NCBI RefSeq assembly: GCF_964340395.1
Contig: NC_135556.1
Coordinates: 11,796,910 to 11,860,909, forward strand
From: Glandiceps talaboti
Lineage: Eukaryota > Hemichordata > Enteropneusta > Spengelidae
Reading direction: 5' to 3'
Length of the DNA: 64,000 bases
The stretch's first letter is position 1. Every line of letters begins with the position of its first letter. The notes beneath the pieces are model-generated. The model had not been told where the DNA came from, searched no databases, and was given only the letters and a program-made list of their open reading frames with translations. Below, piece after piece: positions 54,039 to 64,000 of this stretch. Made by a program: the position numbers and the translations under genes.

Positions 54039-57000
54039 ACACACACATAGTGAGGGAATAAAATATGCCTTACCTCCTGCTGTGAAGCCGACTCCGTTGC
54101 CATGGATATTATGTGAGAGATTGTTATAGCAAGGATGAGATTCTTGTGAATGCTAATTCGTTCCGCTGGTAGAAGCGATCTGTTTATATTAAGAACCAAC
54201 AGAAGTATATGAAAATGGTCACAAGATAGAACACAAATCCTGGTAGTATTAAAACATCATTACCTGATAAGCTGTACGCCTACACCAATTAAAAGGATAC
54301 TTTAAAACACTACCACACGGAAATGTTAAATGTCCAACAAACTGTTCTTTAGGAATTATACGTTATGTACCTCTACCTTTCAATGTTTTCATGGGTTTAG
54401 GAAACGTCACAAAAAAGACAATCTAAAAACCTTCTGATCTTTTTGGGTTTTCATTTTCTCACTCTCTTCTGTTAATTTGCTGATAAAAATGCACAATTTC
54501 AAATTATCGTTTTAAGGTATTTTCACTGGTAAAGTGTAACTTTTGAAAGAGATAAGCAAAGCTTGACCATTGAGATGTAAAATTTATCAAATTTGCTATG
54601 AAAATAAAAAACCAAATAGATCATCAGGTGTTGTTCAACGTAGAATTGAAATTTCAGACACAAGAACATTACACACGAACTGATGAGTGCACTTACTTCA
54701 AATAATTATACAATGCCAATGTTGCCATCATAGCCACGATTGATATACTACAACCAGTATAGGTAATATACCGCAATATCTGAGAATGATGATCAGGAAT
54801 CTGACAAAGAGAACAAGTCACAGTTTTGTTAGTTTTTACAATGTGAACACACCTTCATGTAATCCCATATAATACTCCTGTTTCAACTTCAAGCAGAGAG
54901 CTAGATATCGGAAAGTCGATTCCATGTTAACAAAATTTTCCAGTATTTGAAACCATTATATTAAAACCAGAATATTTACAAAACATCGACGATGAAGTGC
55001 ACTTTAAGATGTAATATTTTAGAAGGAGCCGATTTGACTCTTGGAGACATTGCACGTTTAAATATTAGAAATCGTGCGTTACTTAATATATTATCTACGT
55101 TACCGAAGAACAAGCTGAATGTGAGAGTTTATACCTCAAATGGTACAACTTGCATCAACACAGCAAAATTTGTGGTGTGATTACAGGTACATTGAATATT
55201 GATGTTACTTGACCGGCTAACTTGACATCCTTCTGACGACCATTGCTTGCTGTAGTCAAACCTAGAAGAAAAAAGTCAAAGATCTACATGCTCGCAAATG
55301 ATAGATAACGCCATCAAAATACATTTGAGTTTATAAATCAGATAAAAGACACAAGACATAACCATATTGCAGTCGAATGTGCGAAATACTGTTTCGTCAA
55401 AAACTGTCCCTGTGAAAACAAGATGGCACAAGCAATCTTTAGAGGCGGGAGCCCCCACATTAGCTCCTCCGTAATTGATATTGCTTTCGTTTTCATAGTC
55501 TATTGTGCGTTGATAAAGTGATAGCACGAGTTCTGTTTGAAATAAATGTCATGTCATGTCAGAATGATGAATAATAATGATATCACGATACATTATTCCT
55601 AAGATATATAGGACCATTCTCAGAGATCACTTTGTGACATGATCAAAATACACAGCGCCATCTATCATAGAGTGAACCAGGCTGACAGTTTGCAGTCAAA
55701 AGTTCTCAGCTTGTCAATTTATGTTGTGTGTATTGGGTAAATTTCTATTACTCGATAAGTATTGTATATTAACTCGAATGTTATACTTACCTTGTTTGTT
55801 CTACAAATTGTATGAACGCACAGACGGACACAATTTCATTATTTGCCGAAATGTAGCTTTCCTGGGGAAATAAGGATTGTGGAATTATTTGTACATTTCA
55901 TGCGTTCAAAGACAATATCATTTCGTATTCTATAAATCCTACGTTTCTTTGATAGCGCCCTCATTGTTAGGTAATTGGGACTTGTTTTCTTTGAGCGCAT
56001 AATACATATAGAAAGCTATAACTCTACTTTAAATGCTAAAGTGATTCGACTTTAGAGTGGCCATATCGATGAGACTTGGGTATTTATTTTGGATCTTTAA
56101 TTTAAAAAAGAACTTTTATTTACTATGTTTTTCTACTTGAAAAACAACAACATGAAAAAACATATACTAAGTCTGTGTTTGTAACTCAATAAATTGCAAA
56201 ACATTAAACAAATGTGTAAAATGTTTGTTACTGTATGTACACTAACAAACATTTTGCACATTTTACACTTTTTTTTAATTTTTTTTTTACATATTTTGCA
56301 ATTTACTGAGTTACAAACAAGACTTGGTATATGTTATTGCATATTGTTTTCAAGTAGCAAAACTTTGTACAGTTGTTTTATAAATTAAAAATCCAAAATA
56401 AACACCAAATTCTCATCAATATGAGCACCTTAACTTGTGATATTAATATCACATTTTCAACAAATACACTACCATTTTTTATGGTATTGCAGTACTACAG
56501 GAGAGAAATGGAAATAGCAAGCTCACATTAAGTAACACTGTATTGTGAGATGTTCAAAATGACAAGGGTTCTTGTAGAATTGATGTACTATTTGCCTAGT
56601 GGTGTTTACATTATTGAACTAATTGGGTGAAGTATGTTTTAAAAGTTCTTTTTTTTCTGTGGTAAACCAACATTCATTTTGTCATATTATGCTATATTAC
56701 GTATATAAGAGCTAGTGTTTGTTTTAATACCTGAACATTGTGTGGCAACTGATACAGTACTGGTATACTGACTCTCGTCCTTTCAATTCTCAAAGTGGCA
56801 GATATGACACTTTGACCGAAAACCACTGTCACATTTTCAAGATCATACACGTCACCACCAGCCACATCTGTTTCTAGCAGTCCAGTGATATTCTTATACA
56901 GAATGGTTATGTACGCCACCTGGGTACTTGCTGCAGAAACAATAAACAAGGTATACATATGACACCTGATTTTCCATGCACTAAATAGACAGAGTATTGG

Positions 57001-60000
57001 TGGAAAAGCTAAACAAATTTCCCGTGTTAGGGTTTTTTCTGACGGGATTAAACGCTCATTTGACAACAAAACTGTTTACTTTGAGTCTTGTTTTTACATT
57101 TAGGCTTAATTCACTCAAACTATCCGCGAAAAGTTCTCCAAAACGTTGTACACGAAAAACGTGTGAAAAACATGCCACATTACATGATTTCGAACTGTTT
57201 ATCATTACGTAGTTTTTGTAAAATGATTGCATCGACAATCTGTAGTGTGTAAGGGGCGAGATCAATAGTTCAGTGTAGATAAAAAAATGGCTTTGTATTC
57301 ATAGTACTACATACTACTACATACTGATTTGAAATTGGGTGTGCTTTCTGAAACAGTTTCAATTATGTTCAATTTAGTTAGAAGAGGGTGGGGGGTCCTG
57401 AGGCCTAACTAAATGAATTTAGTTTGTTTATCCTACATTGCACTATTGATCCCGACCTATCCCTTCATAGATGCCACTCCCAAACGAACATTGTGCATGA
57501 TTGATTCACGTAAATGTGTGATATCGAATACGTTTATGCACGCTCTTGTTCATTTTCATTCCACTGTTAAAAAGTTCTACTTCTACATTTACGGTTTGAA
57601 ACTACGAAAACGTCTACACCTACAATGATATGCCTATTGTAAGAGGTGCGTTTATGGTTGTTCTCCTGTTTTGAACAATAGGCAACTTTTCCAGATTTGT
57701 ATTGGCCGTGTAGAAGTGTTACAAAGTGTAACAATGCATTTTGTACTTTGAAGTGTCAATATGGTTATCATTACCATTATGCACGTGCAAGAGTTGCTGC
57801 ACAGAATCTGCCGAAATGCTTATCCAACCCGCATCCTGTCCAGAAGGACCATACTCATTTATTGGCGGAAATCGCATACCAGTCTCACTTGCTTCTCCTA
57901 ATGAGACGGATCGGATAGAAAACTCTGAATAAAATAAGAACAAAATAACAGATTTACATAACGACCGTACCGTTTGACTCGAACTCGTAAGCAAAATATT
58001 ATCAATAGTACAGGAAGCATGGCTGATTAAATTCTCATTTACAACCCTTGCAACAGTTGTCTAGAAATGCTGCTGATCAGAACTTTGTTTTATCAGTAGT
58101 AGACAGTTAAAACTGGCTTTGTAGTTGCCGACAAGTCTTCTCCTTATCACACTATCAAATGACATACGTTGATATTATCAGTGTAAAACAACACGATAGT
58201 GTAATGTAGTAATTAATGTAATGTAATGTAATGTAATAATGTGTGTATGTATGCCATTCGTCTGTGAATTAGTTATTTCAATATCATCTCCTTTGTTTTA
58301 AGCTATAACACGGTCGTTGCTAGTATAGGGTGTGCTGAAGCAAACACCTTAAATATAAGAATCAATCAAAATGACAAAGGCCAGCACTATTATTTGACTG
58401 AAAATGCCAATGCCTGACTAGTTGTAACTCTGACGGACGATTCGGAAATGAACAAAATCAGAAGGCAATTTCCACACAGTTATTACTTTTCAAGTAGATG
58501 GGACCGTATATCGTGCACTAACGATGTTTACCACATGTACCCTATGTTATACGGAACACTGCATAATGTTTCAGTGTACAAAGACTGCTCTTCAAGAACT
58601 ATTTTTACAGGTTGTAACTGACTCATAATACTAACAGAATCGAATATGGTAGCTTGTACCCTAGATTTCAGAAACCATGTCTTAAACCCCTTCACATTCT
58701 TCTGCGACGCACAACTTCTATGAGAGGCGCTAGTCCTCGTTTAATATGTTTACAGACCAGTCAGGTCTGTGATTTGAAAGTCATAAATTTACATGCCTGT
58801 GATCTATGACCTGTTGCATAAAAAAAACGATGTGTTAAACTTACCAACTTGCAAAAAAATGCATAAACTGTAAATAGAAGAGGTGGAATTTTTCTTTTAA
58901 TTGATCATTTTTCCCCACTTGAACCATTAACTGTTGATTAATGCCTTGCAATGACAGATTTGTGCCTCAATTTTCGCTTAAGAAATGAATAAATTAAATG
59001 AATAAATCACAATGGCTTAGTGTCACTTTAAACCTGGACTACACGACGAAAAAGCAATACATCATTTTATACTCCTTGATGTCATTTAATGCATTATACA
59101 ATATACCTAGAACTGCCTTACTACTTCGACTAATCATATCAATCCTGTTCGCTAGTTATTATCCTAGGTGACATATTTACAGCTTACATCACACTGGATG
59201 CATAATACATCAACATAGTTGATGTATAGAATAATTACGTCTTGTTCTTGAAAACTTACCTATGTTATCTGTTTTAGCATTAAGAGTTGTATTCGGTAAC
59301 ATGACGTCTGCTATGCTATCAGCAAACTCATCCATGGCCTTGATAACAGCAGTTGGTCCCATAGCCTGTGTAGCAAGAATAATCATATTTGACCATGAAT
59401 TTTGTAAATGTGAACGTAATAACATAATATTCTAATCAATGTTACATGCAAGAACATATCCAACATTAATATTGGTGACTGAAATACGTAATGCTTTAGT
59501 TTGATTTTAAAGGTTACGGTATACCAACTCTTAGTGTCATCGAATTCTACGTTGCCTACGAAATCAAATCAAATCAAATCAAATCAAATAAAATCAAAAA
59601 TTTATAACGAATATTGACGATATATACATATACCTAAAATCCTCGAGCACAACACTATAATGAACAGCACTACAAAATACCATATGGCATAGCACTAGAT
59701 GACATGACGTGGCAGAACAAAACATTACTAATATGTACAATACCTGTTTTCCTCTTTTCCATTCGTTGTAGTTGTCTTTGTGTAACAAACGACTTGCAAT
59801 TTTCACATAATTCTAAGACGGATTACACGGATTGAATAATTGGGAAAATAAAGTAATAAGGTGAGGTTAATATATTTCAATTTGTTCCTAAACTTATAAA
59901 ATATACTATAATGTAAATGTGTGGACACTTAGATTGCTTTGGTTACAATTGCAATTATCAACCATAATCATGTAGGGTAATTTGGTTTTATCACATTACA

Positions 60001-61916
60001 TTTGTCACACATATAACTTTTTTTTATATCTTTCTGCATACATGCAGGCATTAATCAAGTTTAGTTCTTTTAATTTATTTCGTTTTGTAGTTATACAGGT
60101 ACTAAAAGAAGGTAAATATAAGTACTGGTCGACCTTGCCACGAATGGAAATGTTCACTATATTTCTTCTACTGGATTTGCATTCTACGATTATGTGTTCA
60201 TATTTGCTACAACAGTGGCAGACATTGTTTTAGTTGTACTTAATCCTAAGAATAACATCATCAATAAACACCTGGGTGCACAATAGTAGATGATGTAATT
60301 ATAAATTTGAATGATTTGGTTACTAACTACGACAGTAAGTAATACTATTTTGAACATATGCATCCTGTCATAGTTATAATTTGCAGGTATTTACATGGAA
60401 ATATGTGTTTTTATATCTCTCAGGCCGAAAAGCAAACATGTCGAGGAACTTTCATCCTGAATTAAAAAAAACATGGGTGACTAAAACTGATGACTATACA
60501 TGTACTCATATTTACTGAATGAACAAAACTACGATCAAACTTTTCGATTTCTATCTCTGGGGATAAGATTTCCTCAAAAAGGAAAGTTTCCTCCGCAATA
60601 CCAGTACCCCATACAATGTGGGGTCGACCAAACATATATTCCATTTCACAAAAATCAAAAAATAATTTGGATCAGTTGCTCTTTCATGAACCTGAAATAT
60701 ATTGTATTTTAAGTATATAATGAACTCCCCACCTTTATCAGTGGACCTAATATATTAGTGGCACCACCAAAGTTAGCGCGTGTTACGCTTTTTAGAACAC
60801 GATAGACAAGCACAAGATCATCGATGCCCATGTGGAGACACTCATCCGACGAATACGTTGTCATGATTGTCAGTGCCTTCCATGCAGTTTCCCAAGGCAA
60901 CTGTATATCTTCAGGTCTGACAAGAGCCATGGCAAAAAACGTTTCCTAGGAGAAAACATGTAAGATATGTTCAACATTGTAGCAGTCATTACTTGTGATG
61001 AGTGGCTTTGAAAATATCACCAAACTATCCAAGTTGCAAAGATTAATTTGAATTTGTGTCACGATTTTCGATCATTCGATGTGAAGCAAATAGCTATGAT
61101 TGGTTTAAAGAGGCACCAAAAAGAGATTTCAATATATCATGATTTATTTTTTCGCATGATCAAAGAAATATATCTTAAATCGCACAATTACTTTATTTTA
61201 CGACCATAAACTGAAATTCTCATATAAAACAAACCTAACACCACGCAACGATACCATGATTTATTCATTGTTTTCATCTTTACGCCGCAAATAATCCCGA
61301 CACATTAATACTCCACTAATTCTATTTATTTTTCTTTCCTGCATATCGTTATTTGAATCACTACAATGGTTACAGCTATTGAAAAATCATGAAATAAGAT
61401 ACACATGGTTAGAGAAAACATCAAACCCAGCTATTCTGAGCCTAACCTGAAGTTACTGTAGATAGTATGTATGAAGTTTGGAGATTACCACATGCTTGCT
61501 GCTTTATTGTACCAAATTGGTGGGGAAACAAGATTTATTAATTCAAAATTATTCGGAATAATTAGTTGACAGGGCATGTAGAATTTGCACTATGACAACA
61601 TGGAATAATATAGAAGCAGGAGAAAAAGCATTTCTCTGATTTATGTTACAATGGAAGCCAACTGATATGCAAAATAACATCGTATGCTTCAATAAAAAGT
61701 TTATCCACTTTGCTACTACATTTTCTTTGCGTGAGCTACCATCTTAGCAGATTTGAAGCTTACATTCTTTATATATTGCTTAATTATGCAAATTACATTG
61801 GTAACCTAATCAAGTCTTCATGTTACATCACAAAGATGTGTACCAAGTGCCATTTTAAATTTACGTAGCCGTTTTAGAGATAATGATAGACAGACAGACG
61901 GACATACATACATACA

Positions 61917-61956
<40 letters not shown>

Positions 61957-62204
61957 GATAGCCAAATGTAACAACTGCACTTCAATATTATCGTGCCAGA
62001 CCATAGTATTTGGCGCTGTTAATAAGATATTTGTAGAACCAGATGTTAAGACTGGTGACACTTTTTCTATAATAAATTGGATAGTCCCATTGTAAAAAAA
62101 ATACTACTTCAGACTTCAGCTCATCAAGACACTAACCTTATCATTGGATACCCTCTTCCAGTGATCAAATCTGTCCACATCTTCATAGCAGTAGGATTCA
62201 GGTA
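45235..62204 (-). CDS. Adhesion GPCR (GAIN-GPS-7TM), whole gene, 18 exons seen, 5' partial
   Basis: This gene encodes an adhesion-class (B2) GPCR: a large extracellular GAIN domain that normally self-cleaves at a GPS motif and presents a tethered agonist to a 7TM domain in the plasma membrane. Eighteen minus-strand exons join with consistent phases into about 701 codons and a stop. The GPS reads WSSEGC...CTCNHTTNFAVLM, with H-T-T at the cleavage tripeptide where H-L-T is usual. The 7TM has all family landmarks: YITYTGCSISI (TM1), IHKNL (TM2), LHY...WMLAEGIHLY (TM3), GLPFVIV (TM4), CWLS...IWAFVGP (TM5), LLPLLGITWCFG (TM6) and ILNSLQGLFIFLFH (TM7). The NSEVR after TM7 is reminiscent of ADGRD/ADGRL-type receptors, but the subfamily cannot be fixed. 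N-terminal adhesion modules were not found; they may lie past position 64000. Orientation is convergent with the RXFP-like gene. Confidence 0.93.
45753..45839 (-). CDS. Adhesion GPCR exon: proximal cytoplasmic tail
   Basis: An 87-bp phase 0/0 exon encoding VRSALRRKKEKFEAERGQFV, a basic helix-8-like stretch followed by Thr/Ser residues. Confidence 0.9.
46269..46436 (+). mobile_element. Second ribozyme-family unit, rearranged into a perfect palindrome
   Basis: The left part (46269-46325) matches the flank of the 13-kb copy. Then 46326-46379 and 46383-46436 are perfect 54-bp inverted arms with loop TAT. Each arm is the hammerhead substrate half (GAA, stem III, cleavage site, 3' strand of stem I). 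The catalytic CUGAUGA half is absent, so this copy cannot form the hammerhead. (TA)n tracts flank it at 46183-46268 and 46437-46494. It sits in an intron near the 3' end of the adhesion GPCR gene. Confidence 0.8.
46519..46560 (-). CDS. Adhesion GPCR microexon: end of TM7
   Basis: A 42-bp phase 0/0 exon encoding GLFIFLFHVIYNSE. It completes the TM7 signature QGxFIFxFH. It lies only about 25 bp from the (TA)n tract of the ribozyme-like element at 46269-46436. Confidence 0.95.
46918..47044 (-). CDS. Adhesion GPCR exon: TM6 and start of TM7
   Basis: A 127-bp exon, phase 2/0, encoding KSSLLLLPLLGITWCFGLFA and FLYIFAILNSLQ. Both the TM6 LLPLLGxTWxFG and the TM7 NSLQ motifs are intact. Confidence 0.97.
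47258..47302. repeat. (TG)n microsatellite
   Basis: Intronic in the adhesion GPCR gene. Confidence 0.95.
48092..48177 (-). CDS. Adhesion GPCR exon: end of TM5 and ICL3
   Basis: An 86-bp exon, phase 0/2, encoding ANLLVLIMVVRVVVSASANS, then a polar ICL3 (GHKQNDNVK). It follows the largest recognised intron of this gene (48178-52180). Confidence 0.93.
48355..48500. mobile_element. MITE family B fragment
   Basis: CATAGACTAAGTCCATAGTT followed by GGTTTGTACCTGTACGTACAG resembles one half and the centre of family B. The boundaries are unclear. Confidence 0.35.
51668..51772. repeat. Short inverted-repeat element
   Basis: GTTATTCCCCAATATTTTTC ... GGCTGAATGACAAAAAATAT TGGAGAATAAC form arms of about 30 bp around a 45-bp centre. 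Intronic in the adhesion GPCR gene. Confidence 0.6.
52181..52247 (-). CDS. Adhesion GPCR exon: ECL2 and TM5
   Basis: A 67-bp exon, phase 2/0, encoding CWLSVKSGVIWAFVGPAILI. It carries the ECL2 cysteine partner of TM3 and the IWxFvGP motif. Confidence 0.95.
52328..52690. repeat. Compound (GTAT)/(GTAG)/(GTCT) microsatellite
   Basis: Alternating GTAT and GTAG blocks ending in (GTCT)n and GGTAGCTA variants, in the adhesion GPCR intron between the TM5 and TM4 exons. Confidence 0.95.
53001..53067 (-). CDS. Adhesion GPCR exon: TM4
   Basis: A 67-bp exon, phase 1/2, encoding GLPFVIVAITAGIRIEDYG, the family TM4 'GlPaviVa.saG...YG'. Confidence 0.95.
53360..53513 (-). CDS. Adhesion GPCR exon: TM3 and ICL2
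   Basis: A 154-bp exon, phase 0/1, encoding ITCKIFAVMLHYACTAMFLW then MLAEGIHLYRQIVAVYGSER. It has the TM3 disulfide Cys, LHY and the WMLxEGxxLY signature. Confidence 0.97.
53967..54048. repeat. (CA)n microsatellite
   Basis: Immediately downstream (on the gene strand) of the TM2 exon donor. Confidence 0.95.
54074..54179 (-). CDS. Adhesion GPCR exon: ICL1 and TM2
   Basis: A 106-bp exon, phase 2/0, encoding LLPAERISIHKNLILAITIS, with the family's 'R..IHkNL'. Just beyond its donor lies a (CA)n microsatellite. Confidence 0.95.
54697..54800 (-). CDS. Adhesion GPCR exon: TM1
   Basis: A 104-bp exon, phase 0/2, encoding ILRYITYTGCSISIVAMMAT, the family TM1 'L..ITYiGC.iSl'. Acceptor CTTTGTCAG, donor TTGAA|GTAAGT. 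Confidence 0.95.
55135..55261 (-). CDS. Adhesion GPCR exon: GPS motif and tethered agonist
   Basis: A 127-bp exon, phase 2 start, phase 0 end. It encodes KQWSSEGCQV...CTCNHTTNFAVLMQVVPFE. The W, the GC, the C-x-C and the H-x-T of the autoproteolysis site are present; predicted cleavage lies between the two Thr of HTT, exposing TNFAVLM as the tethered agonist. Confidence 0.95.
55791..55861 (-). CDS. Adhesion GPCR exon: strand before the GPS
   Basis: A 71-bp exon, phase 0 start, phase 2 end (CAAG|GTAAGT). It encodes NNEIVSVCAFIQFVEQT, carrying the first GPS cysteine in the position of the usual 'CVFW' strand. The family Trp after Val-Cys is replaced here (CAFI). Confidence 0.92.
56051..56433. 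mobile_element. Palindromic MITE family B copy in adhesion GPCR intron
   Basis: Left end TTTAGAGTGGCCATATCGA, right end AGCACCTTAA. The centre TGTTTGTTACTGTATGTAC..AACAAACA matches family B, and both halves are inverted copies (ACTAAGTCTGTGTTTG against CAAACAAGACTTGG). Confidence 0.65.
56731..56930 (-). CDS. Adhesion GPCR exon: GAIN subdomain B core
   Basis: A 200-bp exon, phase 1 start, phase 0 end. It encodes VAYITILYKNITGLLE, a match to the conserved 'va.ilYknl..lL' strand of GAIN domains, then VVFGQSVISATL and VSIPVLYQLPHN. Confidence 0.92.
57775..57924 (-). CDS. Adhesion GPCR exon: GAIN subdomain B, first strands
   Basis: A 150-bp phase 1/1 exon, acceptor TTTTATTCAG, donor AATG|GTAATG. 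It encodes FSIRSVSLGEASETGMRFPP and SISADSVQQLLHVHN, the beta-rich part of the GAIN fold. Confidence 0.88.
58045..58155. mobile_element. Family C arm (single)
   Basis: GTAGACAGTTAAAACTGGCT followed by GACAAGTCTTCTCCTTATCA matches one arm of the element at 38270. No partner arm was seen nearby. Confidence 0.45.
59260..59365 (-). CDS. Adhesion GPCR exon: GAIN helix
   Basis: A 106-bp exon, phase 0 start, phase 1 end (CATAG|GTAAGT). It encodes GPTAVIKAMDEFADSIADVM, one more amphipathic helix of subdomain A. Confidence 0.88.
59562..59594. repeat. (AAATC)n pentanucleotide repeat
   Basis: Six near-perfect units in an adhesion GPCR intron. Confidence 0.9.
59744..59812 (-). CDS. Adhesion GPCR exon: GAIN subdomain A
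   Basis: A 69-bp phase 0/0 exon encoding NYVKIASRLLHKDNYNEWKR, the classic 'ENFLxVASxLLxxxNxxxW' segment of GAIN domains. Acceptor CCGTCTTAG, donor AACAG|GTATTG. Confidence 0.88.
60733..60945 (-). CDS. Adhesion GPCR exon: GAIN subdomain A start
   Basis: A 213-bp phase 0/0 exon, acceptor TTTTCTCCTAG. It encodes helix-rich sequence (WETAWKALTIMTTY, DDLVLVYRVLKSVTR) typical of the alpha-helical GAIN subdomain A. Confidence 0.85.
61886..61952. repeat. (GACA)n/(CA)n microsatellite
   Basis: In the intron between the two most 5' adhesion GPCR exons. Confidence 0.95.
62137..62204 (-). CDS. Adhesion GPCR exon: most 5' exon recognised
   Basis: Minus-strand exon after acceptor TGATTTTAG, phase 1 start, phase 0 end at GATAAG|GTTAGT. 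It encodes PESYCYEDVDRFDHWKRVSN, with one Cys and one Trp, perhaps the end of a hormone-receptor-motif-like or GAIN-proximal region. At least one further upstream exon is required. Confidence 0.7.
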
Positions 62205-63665
62205 CTAAAATCAAAATAATACCCATTAGTGAAACTATTATCCCGGTCTAGACGATAATTGACGATTGTTACTTTGAATCTAAGCTGTAAAATGAAGACT
62301 ATTTTCAGCATAGTTTATGAGATACAATTAATAAGAAGACGTTAGACGATAAAGTAACCATGGAAGGAATCCACATTTACGAGTGTAACTAGATATAGGT
62401 TGCTTGTGAATACACGTTTAAATGTGCAGTATTTCATTGACATTTAAGCTAAGAGTAATTCAAAAGACAAAAAGACACTTGTATCAAACTAGAGTAATTC
62501 AATAGAATTTACACCTTCATTAAATTGCAATATAAGTGACCAAAAATTATTCCATAATGCTCCCAGTTCCTTAAATAGCCGAGGTGTCCATGCTAAACTG
62601 TGAATTCTTTATCATGTAAATTGTAGACCAAAGGCATTCACACCTAAAGAGATTTTAGAACCATATATGTAAACTGAATACTTTCCGTAGGGCAAAACGC
62701 AAGGCCTTCGATTAGATCTTACACGCTTTATCAGAACGAAATTCTGAGGTGCCATACATGGTAATGTATACCCCTTTAATAATTTTAGAGATTAATTAAT
62801 TATGGGGATGACTTAATAAAAATAAAGAGTATATCAAGAAGCTTTCATGGAACAAATGCTCTTTTTTACTGATGTACAGCACAAACTTGGTTGACATTTG
62901 AAGCCCGTATTCTTAGATATACTATGGCGTATTTACAAATATGATTAATTATGCAAGAGGACTTATTGAAGTTAAACACTACATGAACATATTGTATTGG
63001 AAGTGTGCCCTTTGTCATACCGAATTATATGAAATTTAATTTACATTATGTATACATCGTCTTATTACCAAAAATCATTAATTATGCAAATCAGTTACTA
63101 ATAGAATACACCACACCATTTGCGCTTTGTTATCAATGAATGCATATAACAAATTACATAAAATTTGAAGTTTAAGTTTATATGAAATTATGAACGTGTT
63201 ATTTATTACAAAAAATATGTTAAATTTAAAGTTAAAGCTGCATCAACAGACTTTTGTAGGATAGCTTTGTTATTTTGTCATCGTTGCATCTACCTAATTA
63301 AACAATAAATGTAGCTTGTGTTGTTAAGATTTACTTAATTACCGAATAATCATAAATAATGAAAAATACATTAAACTATATCAACATGCTTTATAGGACT
63401 AAATTATGACATTTGAGTTGAAGCTTAGTAACCGAAAACCATTAATTGTGCAAATTATTTATTAAAATATAAAAGCAACTCATCATGGTTTCAGGACAAA
63501 CTGCGTTTTGTTATCATCAATATACAAAATCATATAAAAGTTGAGGATTGCAGACTAATTTCAAAAAAATATTAATTAGGTAATGGCACATTTATATTTA
63601 TGGAAGGAATATTTACTAAAAACCGAAAGACAAAGAGATAGACAGACAGACATACAGACAGACAT

Positions 63666-63720
<55 letters not shown>

Positions 63721-64000
63721 CGCACGCACAGAAACAGACATAAATAAAACATATCCTTCCCTTACGGAACTTAAAAGTAGTAACAAGAGCCAGCTCTGGC
63801 ATATGATTTCATAAACGCTTGATCGCCAGTCTGTAGGAAAGTACATATCACCATGACGCATATTGATAACTATTTGTACTGACCATGTTACTTATTCATT
63901 AGTTTTCTGAAGCACTGTTCGAAGGTAAAGGAACTAGCGAACAACACTCAGTCTCATAATATACGGTTTTGGATTATACATAGTGTTAGTCTTACTTGGT
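62205..64000. other. Sequence upstream of the first recognised adhesion GPCR exon
   Basis: AT-rich, with ATTAATTATGCAAAT-like short repeats between 62930 and 63450 and a (GACA)n tract. No further exon could be assigned. Confidence 0.55.
63640..63722. repeat. (GACA)n microsatellite
   Basis: Upstream of the first recognised adhesion GPCR exon. The frames across it are artefacts. Confidence 0.95.

Noticed and set aside
55276-55527. Minus-strand frame just upstream of the GPS exon
   Set aside because: It lies in the intron between exons that join well in phase; no homology seen.

Overview
This is an AT-rich animal nuclear DNA window, probably from a marine invertebrate bilaterian. The case for that is split genes with phase-compatible GT-AG introns, vertebrate-like receptor families, abundant di-, tetra- and pentanucleotide microsatellites, and many small inverted-repeat transposons. 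The sequence alone does not fix the phylum. No bacterial-type operons, CRISPR arrays or tRNA genes were seen.

Two convergent G-protein-coupled receptor genes fill most of the window. On the plus strand, 18 exons from 8499 to 34149 encode a relaxin-family-peptide-receptor-like protein (RXFP1/2 type): one LDLa module, a linker, an LRR N-cap, ten LRRs (one per exon), a 7TM domain spread over four exons, and a probable separate tail exon. About 761 codons are assembled; only the signal-peptide exon is missing. On the minus strand, 18 exons from 62204 down to 45235 encode an adhesion GPCR: GAIN domain, GPS motif, 7TM and a Ser/Thr-rich tail. About 701 codons are assembled, and the N-terminus lies beyond the window or was not found. 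An 11-kb spacer (34150-45234) separates the two 3' ends and holds no convincing gene. It does hold three copies of one inverted-repeat element. The two receptors share no evident pathway; their adjacency is simply noted.

The rest is repeat-derived. I see two long foldback elements in the first 5.3 kb (971-1761, with a 7-bp target duplication, and 4944-5307). There are several MITE-like families in introns and spacer, a decayed non-LTR retrotransposon 3' end (10707-11325, minus), and a tRNA-derived SINE-like sequence (12120-12345). An LTR-like direct repeat pair lies in the last RXFP-like intron.

The most interesting signal is a candidate type I hammerhead ribozyme on the minus strand at 12957-13071, inside a retroposon-like unit bounded on both sides by long (TA)n tracts. 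A relative at 46269-46436 sits in the same (TA)n context. There the catalytic half has been replaced by an inverted copy of the substrate half, leaving a perfect 54-bp-arm palindrome with a 3-nt loop. Other unusual items are six copies of the palindrome CAGGCCTG within 190 bp (32381-32570) and five copies of a 15-mer GCCCAGTTCATGAAA in direct and inverted orientation (13367-13722).
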